The notes: a model not told the origin generated them from the letters alone. A DNA stretch of 64,000 nt from Tahibacter amnicola (GCF_025398735.1 NZ_CP104694.1:124001-188000); one strand, 5' to 3'. Positions 17,952 through 28,348 are shown, counted from the stretch's first letter. Numbers and translations: made by a program.

Positions 17952-20591
17952 TCAGGCAAGCGTACGTCGCAGGATGTCGGCAAGGTCCGGCGATGTCGCC
18001 GCCGCGGCGAGGCGCTCGACGCTCGCCTGCAGCAAGACCCGGCGCGTCGGTTCCAGGCGTTTCCAGTCCTTGAGGGTGGCCGCCAGGCGCGAGGCCGTGG
18101 TGGGATTGATCGCATCCAGTTCGACCAGGCAATCCTCGATCAGCGCATAGCCGGCACCGTCGGGCCGGTGGAAGGCGACGAGGTTGCGCGCCGCGAAGGC
18201 GCGCAGCAGCGCATAGACCCGGTTGGGATTGCGCAGGTTGAAACGGCTGTCAGCGCGCAGCGCGGCAACGCGTTCCACCGCCGCTTCGGCGGGGATCTGC
18301 GCCTGCAAGGCGAACCATTTGTCCAGGGTGATCGGATCGTCGGCGTAGCGCGCGGCGAAGTCGCCCAGCGCCGCCTCGGCCTGGGGGGCGCCGTGATGCG
18401 CCAGGAGGGTCAGCGCCGCCAGCCGCTCGGTCATGTTCGGCGCCTGCGCCGCGCGCCGCGCTGCTACTTCTGCGGCAGCAGTGGGATCGGCGCGCATCCA
18501 CAGGCCCAGGCATCGGCCGGCAAGGCGACGCCGCGACTGGCTGGCGCCGTCGAGCGCACCCTGCTCCGCCTCCACGAGTTGGCCGTGGCGCGCCGCCACG
18601 CGCGCTCCGGTCACCTGGGCCAGGCTCTTTTCCAGGAATTCGCGTGCGCGGTACACCGCGGCGGGATCAAACGGCTCGCAGCGCTCCGCCAGTTCCAGCG
18701 CGTCCGGTGGCGTCAGCAGTTCGGCCAGGAGGGCCGGTTCGACGCGGTTGTCATCGAGCAGGGCGGAAACCGTGCTGACCCATACGCCAATCTCCGCGGC
18801 ACGCAGGTCGCCCGCCAGGACGCGGTCGAAGGCCAGCCGCGCGAGCTGTTGCGCCGCTTCCCAGCGGTTGAACCCGTCGGACTCATGACGCACGAGGAAA
18901 GCCAGGTCATCGGCGCCAAATCCCGCTTCCACGCGCACCGGCGCGGAGAATCCCCGCAGCAGTGACGCGGCGCGCGGTCGATCAATATCCACGAACGTGA
19001 ATGCGGCCTGCGCGTCACGCAACTCCACGACGCATTCGGACACCGCCGCCTGCGCACTGGCACCGCGCAATGGCAGGGGCTGCCCGCCGGCGTCGAGCAG
19101 AGCCAGCCGCACCGGAACTGGCAGGGGTTGCTTCACGTCCTGGCCCGGCGTGGGCGCGGTGTGCTGGCGCAATTCCAGGGTATAGGTGCGATGGGCGGCG
19201 TCGTAGCGGCCGCTGGCAAGCAGTTGTGGCGTGCCCGCCTGCGCGTACCAGACAAGGTACCCGCGCAAGTCGACCTCGTTGGCCTCCCCCAGCGCGGCGA
19301 GAAAGTCCTCGACGGTGGCCGCCTCGCCATCATGGCGCGCAAAGTATTCGTCCATGCCGCGGCGCCAGCCCGCCGGACCCAGGCGGCCGGCCAGCATGCG
19401 CACCAGCTCGGCGCCCTTGTCGTACACGGTGGCGGTGTAGAAATTGTCGATCGCGCTGTAGCGGTCGGGACGGACCGGATGCGCCAGGGGCCCGGCGTCC
19501 TCGGGAAACTGCGCGCGACGCAGCAGCTGCACGTCCTCGATACGCTTGAGCACGTGAGATCCCATGTCAGCGCTGAACTGCTGCTCGCGGAACACCGTGA
19601 GGCCTTCCTTGAGCGACAGCTGGAACCAGTCGCGACAGGTCACGCGATTACCGGTCCAGTTGTGGAAATACTCGTGCGCGACGATCGCTTCGACGTGGCG
19701 GTAATCATCGTCGGTGGAGCGGGCCGGGTCCGCCAACAGGTACTTGGCGTTGAAGATGTTCAGGCCCTTGTTCTCCATGGCCCCCATGTTGAAATCGTGC
19801 GTGGCGACGATGTGGAAAACGTCCAGGTCGTAGCATCGGCCATAGTGCTCCTCATCCCAGCGCATGGCGCGCTCGAGCGCATCCATCGCGTAGCCGCAGC
19901 GGTCGATGGCATCGGCCTCGGCGTAGATGCGCAGCGTCACCGCCCGTCCCTCGGCCGTGACGAAAGCCCGCTCCAGGACTTCCAGGCGCCCGGCCACCAG
20001 CGCGAACAGGTAACACGGCTTGGGATGCGGATCGTCCCAGCGGGCCCAGAGGCGGCCGTCGTCCAGCAATCCGGTGCCGGCGGGGTTGCCGTTGGCCAGG
20101 AGAATCGGGAAGCGCGCCGGATCCGCACGCAGCGTCGTGGTGTAGCGGGCCAGTACGTCGGGCCGGTCCGGGAAGAAGGTGATGCGGCGAAACCCCTCGG
20201 CTTCGCATTGCGTCAGCAGGAAACCGTGCTCCGGCGTACCCGACAGGTATAGCCCCTGCAACGCGGAATTGGTCGATGGATCCAGTTCAACGCAGGTATG
20301 CAACACCGCGCCGTCGGGCATCTGCGCGATCGTCAGGCCGTGCTCGTCCAGCCGGTATTCCGTGACATCCAGCGGTCGGCCATCCAGGGCGATCGACACC
20401 AGGCGCAGGCCTTCGCCATCCAGGAACAGCGGCTCTCCGGCCGGGCCTGCACGCCGCAGCGTCAGGCGCGCATCGACCCGGGTACGGTGGATGCCGAGGT
20501 CAAATTCCAGGTCGACATGGTCGACGCGCCAGGCCGGTGGACGGTACTCACGCAACAGGACGGGCAGTTCGCGATCGGGCTTGGCGGGCAT
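17952..20591 (-). CDS. pepN: Aminopeptidase N (M1 family)
   Basis: PepN is a zinc aminopeptidase that removes N-terminal residues from peptides in the cytoplasm. The 879-residue protein (E. coli 870) has the substrate motif GAMEN near residue 270 and the zinc site HEYFH (about 305-309) followed by the third ligand Glu in LKEGLTVFRE 19 residues later. The N-terminal beta-sandwich starts MPAKPDRELPVLLREYRPP, and the long C-terminal helical ARM-like domain is complete. It is divergent from the dehydratase gene, with 70 bp between them that should hold both promoters. Confidence 0.97.
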   Translation of the reverse strand: MPAKPDRELPVLLREYRPPAWRVDHVDLEFDLGIHRTRVDARLTLRRAGPAGEPLFLDGEGLRLVSIALDGRPLDVTEYRLDEHGLTIAQMPDGAVLHTCVELDPSTNSALQGLYLSGTPEHGFLLTQCEAEGFRRITFFPDRPDVLARYTTTLRADPARFPILLANGNPAGTGLLDDGRLWARWDDPHPKPCYLFALVAGRLEVLERAFVTAEGRAVTLRIYAEADAIDRCGYAMDALERAMRWDEEHYGRCYDLDVFHIVATHDFNMGAMENKGLNIFNAKYLLADPARSTDDDYRHVEAIVAHEYFHNWTGNRVTCRDWFQLSLKEGLTVFREQQFSADMGSHVLKRIEDVQLLRRAQFPEDAGPLAHPVRPDRYSAIDNFYTATVYDKGAELVRMLAGRLGPAGWRRGMDEYFARHDGEAATVEDFLAALGEANEVDLRGYLVWYAQAGTPQLLASGRYDAAHRTYTLELRQHTAPTPGQDVKQPLPVPVRLALLDAGGQPLPLRGASAQAAVSECVVELRDAQAAFTFVDIDRPRAASLLRGFSAPVRVEAGFGADDLAFLVRHESDGFNRWEAAQQLARLAFDRVLAGDLRAAEIGVWVSTVSALLDDNRVEPALLAELLTPPDALELAERCEPFDPAAVYRAREFLEKSLAQVTGARVAARHGQLVEAEQGALDGASQSRRRLAGRCLGLWMRADPTAAAEVAARRAAQAPNMTERLAALTLLAHHGAPQAEAALGDFAARYADDPITLDKWFALQAQIPAEAAVERVAALRADSRFNLRNPNRVYALLRAFAARNLVAFHRPDGAGYALIEDCLVELDAINPTTASRLAATLKDWKRLEPTRRVLLQASVERLAAAATSPDLADILRRTLA

Positions 20592-20661
20592 GTCAGGGGT
20601 GGGCGGATGTCGGCAGCGCAGGCTAGCATGCCCGTTTTACCGCCTGTATCGTCACGAGGAT

Positions 20662-21633
20662 ATGAACAATCCTGACTGCGTCACACTCGACACCATTCGT
20701 GACGCGGCGGCGCGCATCGCGCCGCACGCGCACATTACGCCGGTCCTGCAGTCGCGCAGCCTGGATGAACTGACGGGCGCGCGCCTCTATTTCAAGTGCG
20801 AAAACCTCCAGCGCGTGGGCGCGTTCAAGTTCCGTGGCGCCTGCAATGCGGTGTGGTCGCTGGATGAATCCATGGCCGCGGCCGGCGTCGTCACTCATTC
20901 ATCCGGCAACCACGGCGCCGCACTGGCTCTGGCCGCGAAGACGCGCGGCATTCCCGCGCACGTGGTCGTGCCGGAAGGGGCGAACCGTTCGAAGGTTGCC
21001 GCCATTCAGGCCAACGGCGCCACCCTGCACTACTGCGCGCCCACCATCGCCGCGCGGGAAGCCACCGCCGAGTCGGTTCGGCGCGACACCGGTGCCGAAC
21101 TTGTGCACCCGTATACGGATGTGCGCGTCATTGCAGGCCAGGGCACGGCGGCACTGGAACTGATGCACCAGAGCGGCGGCCTGGACATTCTGGTCACGCC
21201 CGTGGGCGGCGGCGGCCTGGTGAGCGGCTGCGCCATCGCGGCGCGGGGACTGGATCCCGCCGTCACTGTCTACGCAGCAGAGCCGGAAGGCGCGCCCGAC
21301 GCGTACGAATCGTTCCGGCGCGGTGAGCGCTTCACGGCCATCACGCCCGACACCATCGCCGACGGTCTGCGCGGCACGATCGGCGAGATCAATTTCGCCA
21401 TCATGCGCCAGCACGTGCGTGACGTGCTGCCCGTATCCGATGCGCAGATCATCGCCGCGATGCGTCTGGCCTGGGAACGCCTCAAGCAGGTGATCGAGCC
21501 GTCCAGCGCCACGGTGCTGGCCGCGGTGCTGCGCTACCCGGACCGCTTCGCCGGAAAGCGCGTCGGCCTGGTGCTCACCGGCGGCAACGTTGACCCGGAC
21601 GCACTGCCCTGGATGACGCCCCGCGCGGGCTGA
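20662..21633 (+). CDS. Serine/threonine dehydratase family PLP enzyme
   Basis: This fold-type II PLP enzyme of 323 residues has the cofactor lysine in GAFKFRGA (Lys56), the substrate loop SSGNHGAALA and the phosphate-binding Gly-rich loop TPVGGGGLVSG. The C-terminal Ser/Thr-rich end (VLTGGNVD) is typical. There is no ACT regulatory domain, so it resembles catabolic threonine/serine dehydratases or eukaryote-type serine racemases rather than biosynthetic IlvA. Start at 20662, with AGGA 4 bases upstream. Exact substrate cannot be read from sequence. Confidence 0.9.
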   Translation: MNNPDCVTLDTIRDAAARIAPHAHITPVLQSRSLDELTGARLYFKCENLQRVGAFKFRGACNAVWSLDESMAAAGVVTHSSGNHGAALALAAKTRGIPAHVVVPEGANRSKVAAIQANGATLHYCAPTIAAREATAESVRRDTGAELVHPYTDVRVIAGQGTAALELMHQSGGLDILVTPVGGGGLVSGCAIAARGLDPAVTVYAAEPEGAPDAYESFRRGERFTAITPDTIADGLRGTIGEINFAIMRQHVRDVLPVSDAQIIAAMRLAWERLKQVIEPSSATVLAAVLRYPDRFAGKRVGLVLTGGNVDPDALPWMTPRAG

Positions 21634-21637
21634 TCCG

Positions 21638-22522
21638 CTATTCCTCGGGTTGGCGCGCCGGTCGCGTGATGCCGACCAGCGCCGCGGCGACCAGCGCGAT
21701 GCCGCCGGCCTCGATCGGCAGCGGGCGCTCGCCGAGCAGCACCCAGGCAAAGACAAAACCCGTCAGCGGCACGGCCAGGCTGGTAATGCCGGCCACGGTG
21801 GCCGGCAATCGCTGCACCACCATCGCCCACAGCACCCATGCCAGCCCCGAGGCCAGTACCGCGTTGTAGGCAAGGCCGGCGATGAAGCCGGGTGTCCAGG
21901 CAATGGCCCGTTCGGGCACCAGCAGCGCGATCAGGACCAGTCCAATCGCGCCGAACCCCATCTGCCACGTGGTGAGCGACAACGCCGATACCTCACCGCC
22001 AGCGGACATGCGCTTGGAGATCACGACGCTGATCGACCAGGCCAGGCCCGCTGCCAGCGCCAGCAACGCGCTACCCAGCCCGCCAAGGCCCCGCCAGGGC
22101 TGCAGCACCAGCACCAGTCCGGCACCGGCCAGCGCGGTCCAGGCCAGCTGCGCGCGTCGCGGACGTTCGTGCAACAGCCACCAGGCCGGCAGGATCAGCC
22201 AGAACGGCATGGTGTAGACCAGCAGCGCGGTCTTTCCGGCCGCGCCCTCTACCAGCGCCCACTGCACCAGCCCCTGGAACGCGGTCGTCTGGAACAGGCC
22301 CAGGGCCGCGGTGCCCAACAGCGGCGGCGGCTTCAGTGGCACGCCGCGCAGCGCCATCGCGATAACCAGCACCAGCGTGGCGAGCACGGCGCGGATCGCC
22401 GCGAAATGAAACGGCCCGCAATCGCGCAGCACCTGTTTCATCACGATCCAGTTGTAGCCCCACACCAGGGTGAGCAACAACAGGGCCACCAGGGCTGATC
22501 GGCGCGCGGAATCTGTGGTCAT
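21638..22522 (-). CDS. EamA/DMT family exporter
   Basis: This 294-residue inner-membrane protein has about ten hydrophobic segments in two EamA halves. The first starts ALLLLTLVWGYNWIVMK and the second follows residue ~145. These drug/metabolite transporters commonly export amino acids or other small metabolites; the substrate is unknown. ATG 22522 (MTTDSARR) places the first membrane helix correctly. The longer frame to 22606 would add an Arg-rich leader and is rejected. It converges with the dehydratase gene, 4 bp apart. Confidence 0.9.
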   Translation of the reverse strand: MTTDSARRSALVALLLLTLVWGYNWIVMKQVLRDCGPFHFAAIRAVLATLVLVIAMALRGVPLKPPPLLGTAALGLFQTTAFQGLVQWALVEGAAGKTALLVYTMPFWLILPAWWLLHERPRRAQLAWTALAGAGLVLVLQPWRGLGGLGSALLALAAGLAWSISVVISKRMSAGGEVSALSLTTWQMGFGAIGLVLIALLVPERAIAWTPGFIAGLAYNAVLASGLAWVLWAMVVQRLPATVAGITSLAVPLTGFVFAWVLLGERPLPIEAGGIALVAAALVGITRPARQPEE

Positions 22523-22673
22523 TCGTCGTCGCTGGCGAGAACGCGGTTGTCGATGATACCGGCGATCTGGCGCCGCGACCGGCCCTGCGCCATGATCCGC
22601 CGCCACGGACAGGGCGTGTCCCGCCTACAGGTTCCGCGCAGGAACCCCGATATCGAACAGGATGGAGAACGGC

Positions 22674-23102
22674 ATGATCGTCGACGGCGTACGTTCCATG
22701 GATCGCGCGACGGAGCTTCTGCTCCGCTACTACACCGCCTTCAACAAGGGCGACTGGGAAGGCATGCTGAGCTGCCTGTCGGATGATGTGCGCCATGCCA
22801 TCAACCAGGGTGGTGAAGAGATCGGCGTGGAAGCCTTCCGCAGCTTCCTGGGGCGGATGAACCGCTGCTACAAGGAACAACTAAGAGATATCGTGGTGAT
22901 GGCCAATGCCGACGGCAGTCGCGGCGCGGCCGAGTACGTCGTTCACGGCCAGTACCTGCAGACCGACGAAGGCCTTCCGGCGGCGGCCGGGCAACGCTAC
23001 GTGCTGCCCGGCGGCGCGTTCTTTGCCATCGAGGATGGCCTCATCACGCGCGTGACCAACTACTACAACCTCAACGACTGGCTGCGCCAGGTGGCCCCAT
23101 GA
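22674..23102 (+). CDS. NTF2-like (SnoaL-type) protein
   Basis: From ATG 22674 (GGAG 6 bases upstream; an alternative ATG at 22662 has no such site) the product has 142 residues. The sequence fits the cone-shaped NTF2 fold: RATELLLRYYTAFNKGDWEGMLSCLSDDV is the helical start, followed by curved strands ending in VTNYYNLNDWLRQV. This superfamily includes ketosteroid isomerases and many proteins of unknown role. Its stop overlaps the tag start by 4 bases (ATGA), so the two are translated together. Confidence 0.85.
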   Translation: MIVDGVRSMDRATELLLRYYTAFNKGDWEGMLSCLSDDVRHAINQGGEEIGVEAFRSFLGRMNRCYKEQLRDIVVMANADGSRGAAEYVVHGQYLQTDEGLPAAAGQRYVLPGGAFFAIEDGLITRVTNYYNLNDWLRQVAP

Positions 23103-23683
23103 CGACGCGTTGCGCCTGGGCCGAAAACAGCGACATCGAGCGCGACTACCACGACACCGAGTGGGGCCGCCCGCTACGCGATGAGCAGCGCCTGTTCGAA
23201 TTCCTCTGCCTGGAAGGCGCCCAGGCGGGCCTGTCCTGGCGCACGGTGCTGGCCAAGCGCGACAACTACCGCCGTGTTTTCCACGATTTCGCTATCGCCC
23301 GTTGCGCGGCGATGACCGATGCGGAACTGGAAACCGTCCTGGCCGATCCGGGTATCGTGCGCAACCGGCTCAAAGTGTATTCGGTGCGCAAGAACGCCCG
23401 CGCGGCGCTGGAAGTGATCCGCACCGAAGGCAGTCTGTCGACGTTCCTCTGGCGCTTTGTCGGCGGCGAGCCGATCGACAACCGACCGCGCGAACGCGGT
23501 GACGTGCCCGCGACCACGCCGGCATCCGACCAGATGAGCAAGGCACTGCAGAAGCGGGGCTTTACATTTGTCGGCTCCACCATCTGCTACGCGCTGATGC
23601 AGGCCACGGGGATGGTCAACGACCACCAGATCGACTGCATCGCCCGCCAGGCGCCGGGCCGCGCGCGCCGGAAGACGGCGTGA
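23099..23683 (+). CDS. tag: DNA-3-methyladenine glycosylase I
   Basis: Tag removes 3-methyladenine from alkylated DNA as the first step of base-excision repair. The 194-residue protein (E. coli 187) keeps the zinc ligands Cys5 and His18 near the N-terminus and the C-terminal His/Cys pair in VNDHQIDC. The Trp/Glu active-site region appears as LCLEGAQAGLSW. It sits in an overlapping trio with the NTF2-like gene before it and the cytochrome b561 gene after it. Confidence 0.96.
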   Translation: MTTRCAWAENSDIERDYHDTEWGRPLRDEQRLFEFLCLEGAQAGLSWRTVLAKRDNYRRVFHDFAIARCAAMTDAELETVLADPGIVRNRLKVYSVRKNARAALEVIRTEGSLSTFLWRFVGGEPIDNRPRERGDVPATTPASDQMSKALQKRGFTFVGSTICYALMQATGMVNDHQIDCIARQAPGRARRKTA

Positions 23684-24228
23684 TCGTCGAGCCGGCAGCC
23701 CCACGGGAACGCCACACGCGCCTGCTGCGCTGGCTTCACTGGCTCAGCGCGGTGCTGGTGGTGGCCGCGAGCGTCCTGGCGGAAATCCGCGAGTTCATCC
23801 CGCGCGGCGTGCCGGTGCGGGCGGCGCTGATGCAATGGCACATGGCCACGGGTCTTGCGCTCCTGGCGCTGTACCTGCCGCGCGTCGCCGCGCGGCTGCT
23901 CGGCAACGCGCCCGCCGCACCGCCCGAGGCATTTGCCGGAGCGCGCCAGCTGGAACGGCTGCTGCACGGATTGATCTATGGGGTCCTGCTGGTGCAGCCG
24001 CTGCTGGGGTTGGCCGCCGCGCAGGCAGCGGGTCGCACGATCACGCTACCCCTGGTCAGCGCGATCGTGCCCGCTTTGCCCGGTATCGGCGGCGCCTGGG
24101 AAGGCGCACTGGAAAACGCCCACAGTCTGCTGGGACGCCTCTTCTACGGCCTGATCGCGCTGCATGTGGGCGCGGCTCTGTGGCATCACCTCGTCAGGCG
24201 CGACGCCACCCTTCGGCGCATGCTCTAG
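23680..24228 (+). CDS. Cytochrome b561 family protein
   Basis: A GTG start at 23680 overlaps the tag stop by four bases. The 182-residue protein has four membrane helices, with His residues placed to ligate two hemes (RWLHWLSA, MQWHMATGL, LERLLHGL and ALHVGAALWHH). Family members pass electrons across the inner membrane, often quinol to a periplasmic acceptor such as superoxide. It converges with the FHA-GGDEF gene, which ends 8 bp downstream. Confidence 0.9.
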   Translation: MIVEPAAPRERHTRLLRWLHWLSAVLVVAASVLAEIREFIPRGVPVRAALMQWHMATGLALLALYLPRVAARLLGNAPAAPPEAFAGARQLERLLHGLIYGVLLVQPLLGLAAAQAAGRTITLPLVSAIVPALPGIGGAWEGALENAHSLLGRLFYGLIALHVGAALWHHLVRRDATLRRML

Positions 24229-24235
24229 CGCCGGC

Positions 24236-25132
24236 TCAGGTGTTGTCGTCACCGTGGCAGACGCGGTTGCGGCCGGTTCGCTTGGCGCGGTAGAGCTCGG
24301 AGTCCGCCGCACGCAACAGGCCGGGCAATCCACTCATCGCCCCGCTCCACTGCGCCACCCCGATGCTGACCGTGACGGCCGTCGGCCCGTTGCCCAGCTC
24401 GAAATGGTGCGCCTGCACGGCCGCGCGCACGCGTTCGGCGCCCTCGGCGGCTTCGGCCAGCACCTGCTCGGCGTAGACCAGGGCGAATTCCTCCCCGCCG
24501 ATGCGCGCGACCAGCTGGTCCGAACGCACCGTGCGCCGCAGGATGTCGGCGACGCCGCGAATCACCGTATCGCCCATCGGGTGGCCGAAGCGATCGTTGA
24601 TCGCCTTGAAGTGATCGATGTCCACCAGCGCCAGGCAAAGGCTCCGGTGATGCCGCGCCGCGCGCAGGATCTCCTTCTCGATCAGTTCCTGGAACTGGCG
24701 CCGGTTGTACAGGCCCGTCAGCGGATCGGAGGTGGCAAGCTGGTAGAGCTCTTCGTGGTAGCGCGCCTCGAGCGAACCCTGCTCCATGAACTTGAGCACG
24801 CTGTCGCCTACGCCGATGTGATCGCCGTCCTGGAGCGTTGCTTCCTGGACAGCCTTGTCGTTGATGTAAGTGCGGTTGGTCGAATCCAGGTCGCGGATGC
24901 GGTACTCGCCGTTCTCGCGCCAGATACGGCAATGCTGGCGCGACACGCTGCGATGGTTGATCTGGAATTCCACATCCGGCGAGCGGCCGACAATCACGAT
25001 CTGGTCGCCCAGCTGCACGCGCCGTCCCATCCCTTCGCCGTGGATCACCACCACGCAGGCGGCGCTGCTCCGACCCGGGCGGTCGTCCAGGGGCCGCAGG
25101 GCACGGCGCTGGGTCGTATTGCTGTTGCGCAT
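24236..25132 (-). CDS. FHA-GGDEF diguanylate cyclase
   Basis: The 298-residue cytoplasmic protein has an N-terminal forkhead-associated domain (VGRSPDVEFQI, SRQHCRIWR, DSTNRTYIN; residues ~45-120) and a C-terminal GGDEF domain from ~145. The active site is GGEEF, preceded by the metal-binding Asp in LALVDIDHFKAIND, so the enzyme should make cyclic di-GMP from two GTP. An RxxD inhibitory site is seen as RTVRSDQ, only loosely similar. FHA domains bind phosphothreonine, which suggests control by a Ser/Thr kinase; none is in the window. The ATG at 25132 is chosen over an unconserved extension. Confidence 0.92.
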   Translation of the reverse strand: MRNSNTTQRRALRPLDDRPGRSSAACVVVIHGEGMGRRVQLGDQIVIVGRSPDVEFQINHRSVSRQHCRIWRENGEYRIRDLDSTNRTYINDKAVQEATLQDGDHIGVGDSVLKFMEQGSLEARYHEELYQLATSDPLTGLYNRRQFQELIEKEILRAARHHRSLCLALVDIDHFKAINDRFGHPMGDTVIRGVADILRRTVRSDQLVARIGGEEFALVYAEQVLAEAAEGAERVRAAVQAHHFELGNGPTAVTVSIGVAQWSGAMSGLPGLLRAADSELYRAKRTGRNRVCHGDDNT

Positions 25133-25262
25133 GAGGTCAGTGTACCGGTTGGCCGGGCCCAGGACAGCGTTGCACCAGTGGATTGCCGTGACCTTGGGAC
25201 CTTGGCAGCCCACATCGCCCGGGCTAACGTCGGAGGGATCGCCGTCCGAACGGAGTACCCGA

Positions 25263-28200
25263 ATGCCCACCCCCTCCTGCGCCCGGTCGCAGCGGCCTGC
25301 CTCGTGCTGTTGGCCGGTGCCGTGACTGCCCGTCCTGAACCCCATGCTGCCACCACCACCGCCCAGCGGTGGGCCGCATGGGAAGCACACCAGAAGCTGG
25401 TCGCCCAGTCGCCGTTCAACGGCCTGAAGTGGCGCGACATCGGCCCGGTCGTGCAGGGCGGTCGCGTCGTCGACATCGCGTCCGTACCCGGCGCGCCATA
25501 CACCTTCTACGTGGCCTACGCCTCGGGCGGGGTGTGGAAGACAACCAACAACGGCGTCAGCTTCGAACCGCTGTCTGACCGCCTCCCGACCATGGTCACC
25601 GGCGCCATCGCGGTCGATCCGCAGAAGACCGACACGCTCTGGGTCGGCAGTGGCGAACCCAACTCGTCGCGTTCGTCCTACGGCGGGCTGGGTGTATTCC
25701 GCTCGGACGATGGCGGCAAGTCCTTCCGTCCCATGGGCCTGGACGACACGGACCGCATCTCGCGCATCCTGGTGCATCCGGGCGACTCCGACACCGTGTA
25801 CGTGGCGGCGATCGGCAAGCTGTACACCGAGGGCGGCTCACGCGGCATCTTCCGCACGCGCGACGGCGGCAAGACCTGGCAGCACGTGCTCAAGGGCGAG
25901 TCGCCCTGGACCGGCGCCATCGACCTGGCGATGGATCCGCGCGATCCCAACGTGCTCTACGCCGCCCAGTGGGAGCGGGAGCGCAAACCGTGGAAATTCG
26001 TCGAAAGCGGCAAAGGTTCCGGAATTTACAAATCCACGGACGGCGGCGAAACCTGGACGCGCCTGGCCGGCGGATTTCCCACCGGCGCCAAGGTCGGCCG
26101 TATCGGCCTGTCCATTGCCGCCAGCCAGCCCGATACGCTCTATGCCAGCGTCGACAACTGGGACGAACTGCCAGCCGACCAGCAGGAGAAGAGCGACCGT
26201 TCGCTCTCGGCCGCGAGCCTGCGCACGATGAGCAAGGAGGAGTTCCTGCGCCAGGATCCGGAAGAGATTGAAACCTTCATCCGCAACAACGACCTGGATA
26301 CCGCGCTCGATGCCACCGCGCTGATCGACAAGGTCAGGAAGGACGAGGTCACGCTGGCCGACCTGGTGCGCAAGCTCGATGCCTCCAGCACCGGATTTGA
26401 CGCCGACAAGATCCGCGGCCTCGAGATCTACCGGTCCGACGACGCCGGCAAGACCTGGCGCCGCACCAACCAGCACCCGCTGCGCGAGGTCAATTACAGC
26501 TACGGCTACTACTTCGGCGTCGTGCGCGTATCGCCAACCGATCCGGAACACGTGTATGCGCAGGGCCTGCCGATGATCGAGTCCACCGACGGCGGCAAGA
26601 CCTGGCACGGCCTGAATGATCCCCAGGTGCACGTGGACTACCACGAGCTGCTGATCGATCCGAACTACCCGCAGCGGTTGATCGCCGGCAATGACGGCGG
26701 CGTGGACATGAGCTACGACGGTGGCAAGACCTGGATCAAGCTCGACGCACAACCGGTCGGACAGCTCTACACCATCAACGTCGACATGGCTGACCCGTAC
26801 AACGTCTGCGGCGGATTCCAGGACAACGGCACCCTCAAGGGTTCGAGCCGCACGAAATGGCGCCAGCATGAAGACTGGTCGGAAGTGGGTGGCGGCGACG
26901 GCATGTGGTGCGCATTCGATCTGCGCGACGGGCAGACCTTCTACTCGGGCTACCAGTTCGGCAACTATTCGCGCTCCGGCGGTCCGGGCGGCGCGCAGGA
27001 AGTGCGCGCGCGCGCGGCGTTGAAAGATCCGCCACTGCGCTACAACTGGCTTTCACCGCTGGTGCTCTCCACGCACAATCCCGACGTGGTGTACCTGGCC
27101 GCCAACCGCCTGTTCCGCTCGTTCGACGAAGGGGAAACCTGGAGCGCGATCAGCCCGGACCTCACCACCAGCAAGCAGCGCGGCAACGTCCCCTTCGCCA
27201 CCATCAGCACGGTCAGCGAATCGCCGCGCCAGTTCGGCCTGATCTGGGCCGGCACGGACGACGGCAACGTCTGGGTGACCGATACGGCCGGCACGCACTG
27301 GAAGAATGTCGCCGATACCCTGCCGGCCGACCGCTGGGTCAGCCGCGTCGAAGCCTCGCATCACGAAACACGCCGCGCCTACGTCAGCCTCAACGGCTAT
27401 CGCAATGACGACGGTACGCCCTATCTTTACCGCACTGACGATCTCGGCCAACGCTGGACGTCCATCGGCAAGGGCCTGCCCGATGAACCGATCAACGTCG
27501 TGCGCGAAGATCCGGTGAATGCCGACGTGCTTTACGTGGGCACCGACCGCGGCGTCTATGTGAGCCGCGACCGGGGCAATTCGTGGGAATCACTCCAGGC
27601 CAACCTTCCCAACGTGCCGGTGCATGACCTCATCGTGCACCCGCGCGAGCGCGAACTGGTCGCCGCCACTCACGGCCGCAGCGCCTGGGTGGTGGATGTG
27701 CTGCCGGTGCAGGAGCTCACGCCGGTGCTGGCGAAAGAAGCGCTCAAGCTGTTCCCGCTCGAATCCGTGCAGGGCAGCCGCGACTGGCGTTCAAGGCCGT
27801 CCGAGTGGTTCGACGAGAAGCCCTACCTGCCGCAAATCGAGGGCGCCTACTGGGTGAAGTCGGCAGGCACGGTCACGCTCAGTGTCGTCGACAGCAACGG
27901 CAATCCGGTGCAGAAACTCACCTTCGAGGCCGGCGCCGGCGTCAATGCCTGGCAATGGGACCTGTCGATCGACAAGGATCTGGCACTAAAGGCCGAGCAG
28001 GCTGCGCTGGCGAAGGATGCCGGGACCGAAAAGGACGGCAAGCCGAATCTGTCCAAGACCCCGGTGGCGGAATCAGTGCGGCTGGGACATCGCCTGCTGG
28101 CCACGCCCGGCAAATACACCGTGCGCCTGGAACAGGGCAGCGCCAGCAGCGAAACGGCGCTGGAAATCAAGGCACCCGAAGCGCGCAAGCCGCGCGCCAA

Positions 28201-28305
28201 GGCGCCCCCAAGCTGCGCGGCAAGGACAAATGGACACGTCCTCAACCGGCGGCAGGCGCCAATCCGCTGGCCGAGGAACGCCAGCGCGAGTCCGCCGGCA
28301 AATAA
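25263..28305 (+). CDS. Secreted sortilin/VPS10-like beta-propeller protein, two frameshifts
   Basis: The main frame (about 25277-28200) encodes a large BNR/YVTN-type double propeller with many S-x-D-G-G-K-x-W turns (RSDDGGKSF, KSTDGGETW, YDGGKTW). It is the protein often annotated as glycosyl hydrolase or sortilin-like. In that frame there is no good start codon. ATG 25263 has GGAG 7 bases upstream but shifts out at a run of five C (25270-25274); six C would give the signal peptide MPTPLLRPVAAACLVLLAGA. At the 3' end a second run of five C (28205-28209) breaks the frame; six C would end at TAA 28305 with NPLAEERQRESAGK, just before a terminator. Corrected length is 1,014 residues. Enzymatic activity is unproven. 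Confidence 0.85.
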
Positions 28306-28314
28306 GGCCGTACA

Positions 28315-28343
28315 GGCCGGCGCTGCGCAAGGCAGCGCCGGCC
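28315..28343. terminator. Bidirectional terminator hairpin
   Basis: GGCCGGCGCTGC (28315-28326) pairs perfectly with GCAGCGCCGGCC (28332-28343). It lies between the corrected stop of the propeller gene (28305) and the stop of the converging PAP2 gene (28349), so it can serve both. T tracts are weak. Confidence 0.6.
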
Positions 28344-28348
28344 GTTGC

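Noticed and set aside
24164-25262. 5' extension of the propeller gene frame to 24164
   Set aside because: It runs antisense through the whole FHA-GGDEF gene; the signal peptide after 25263 marks the true start.
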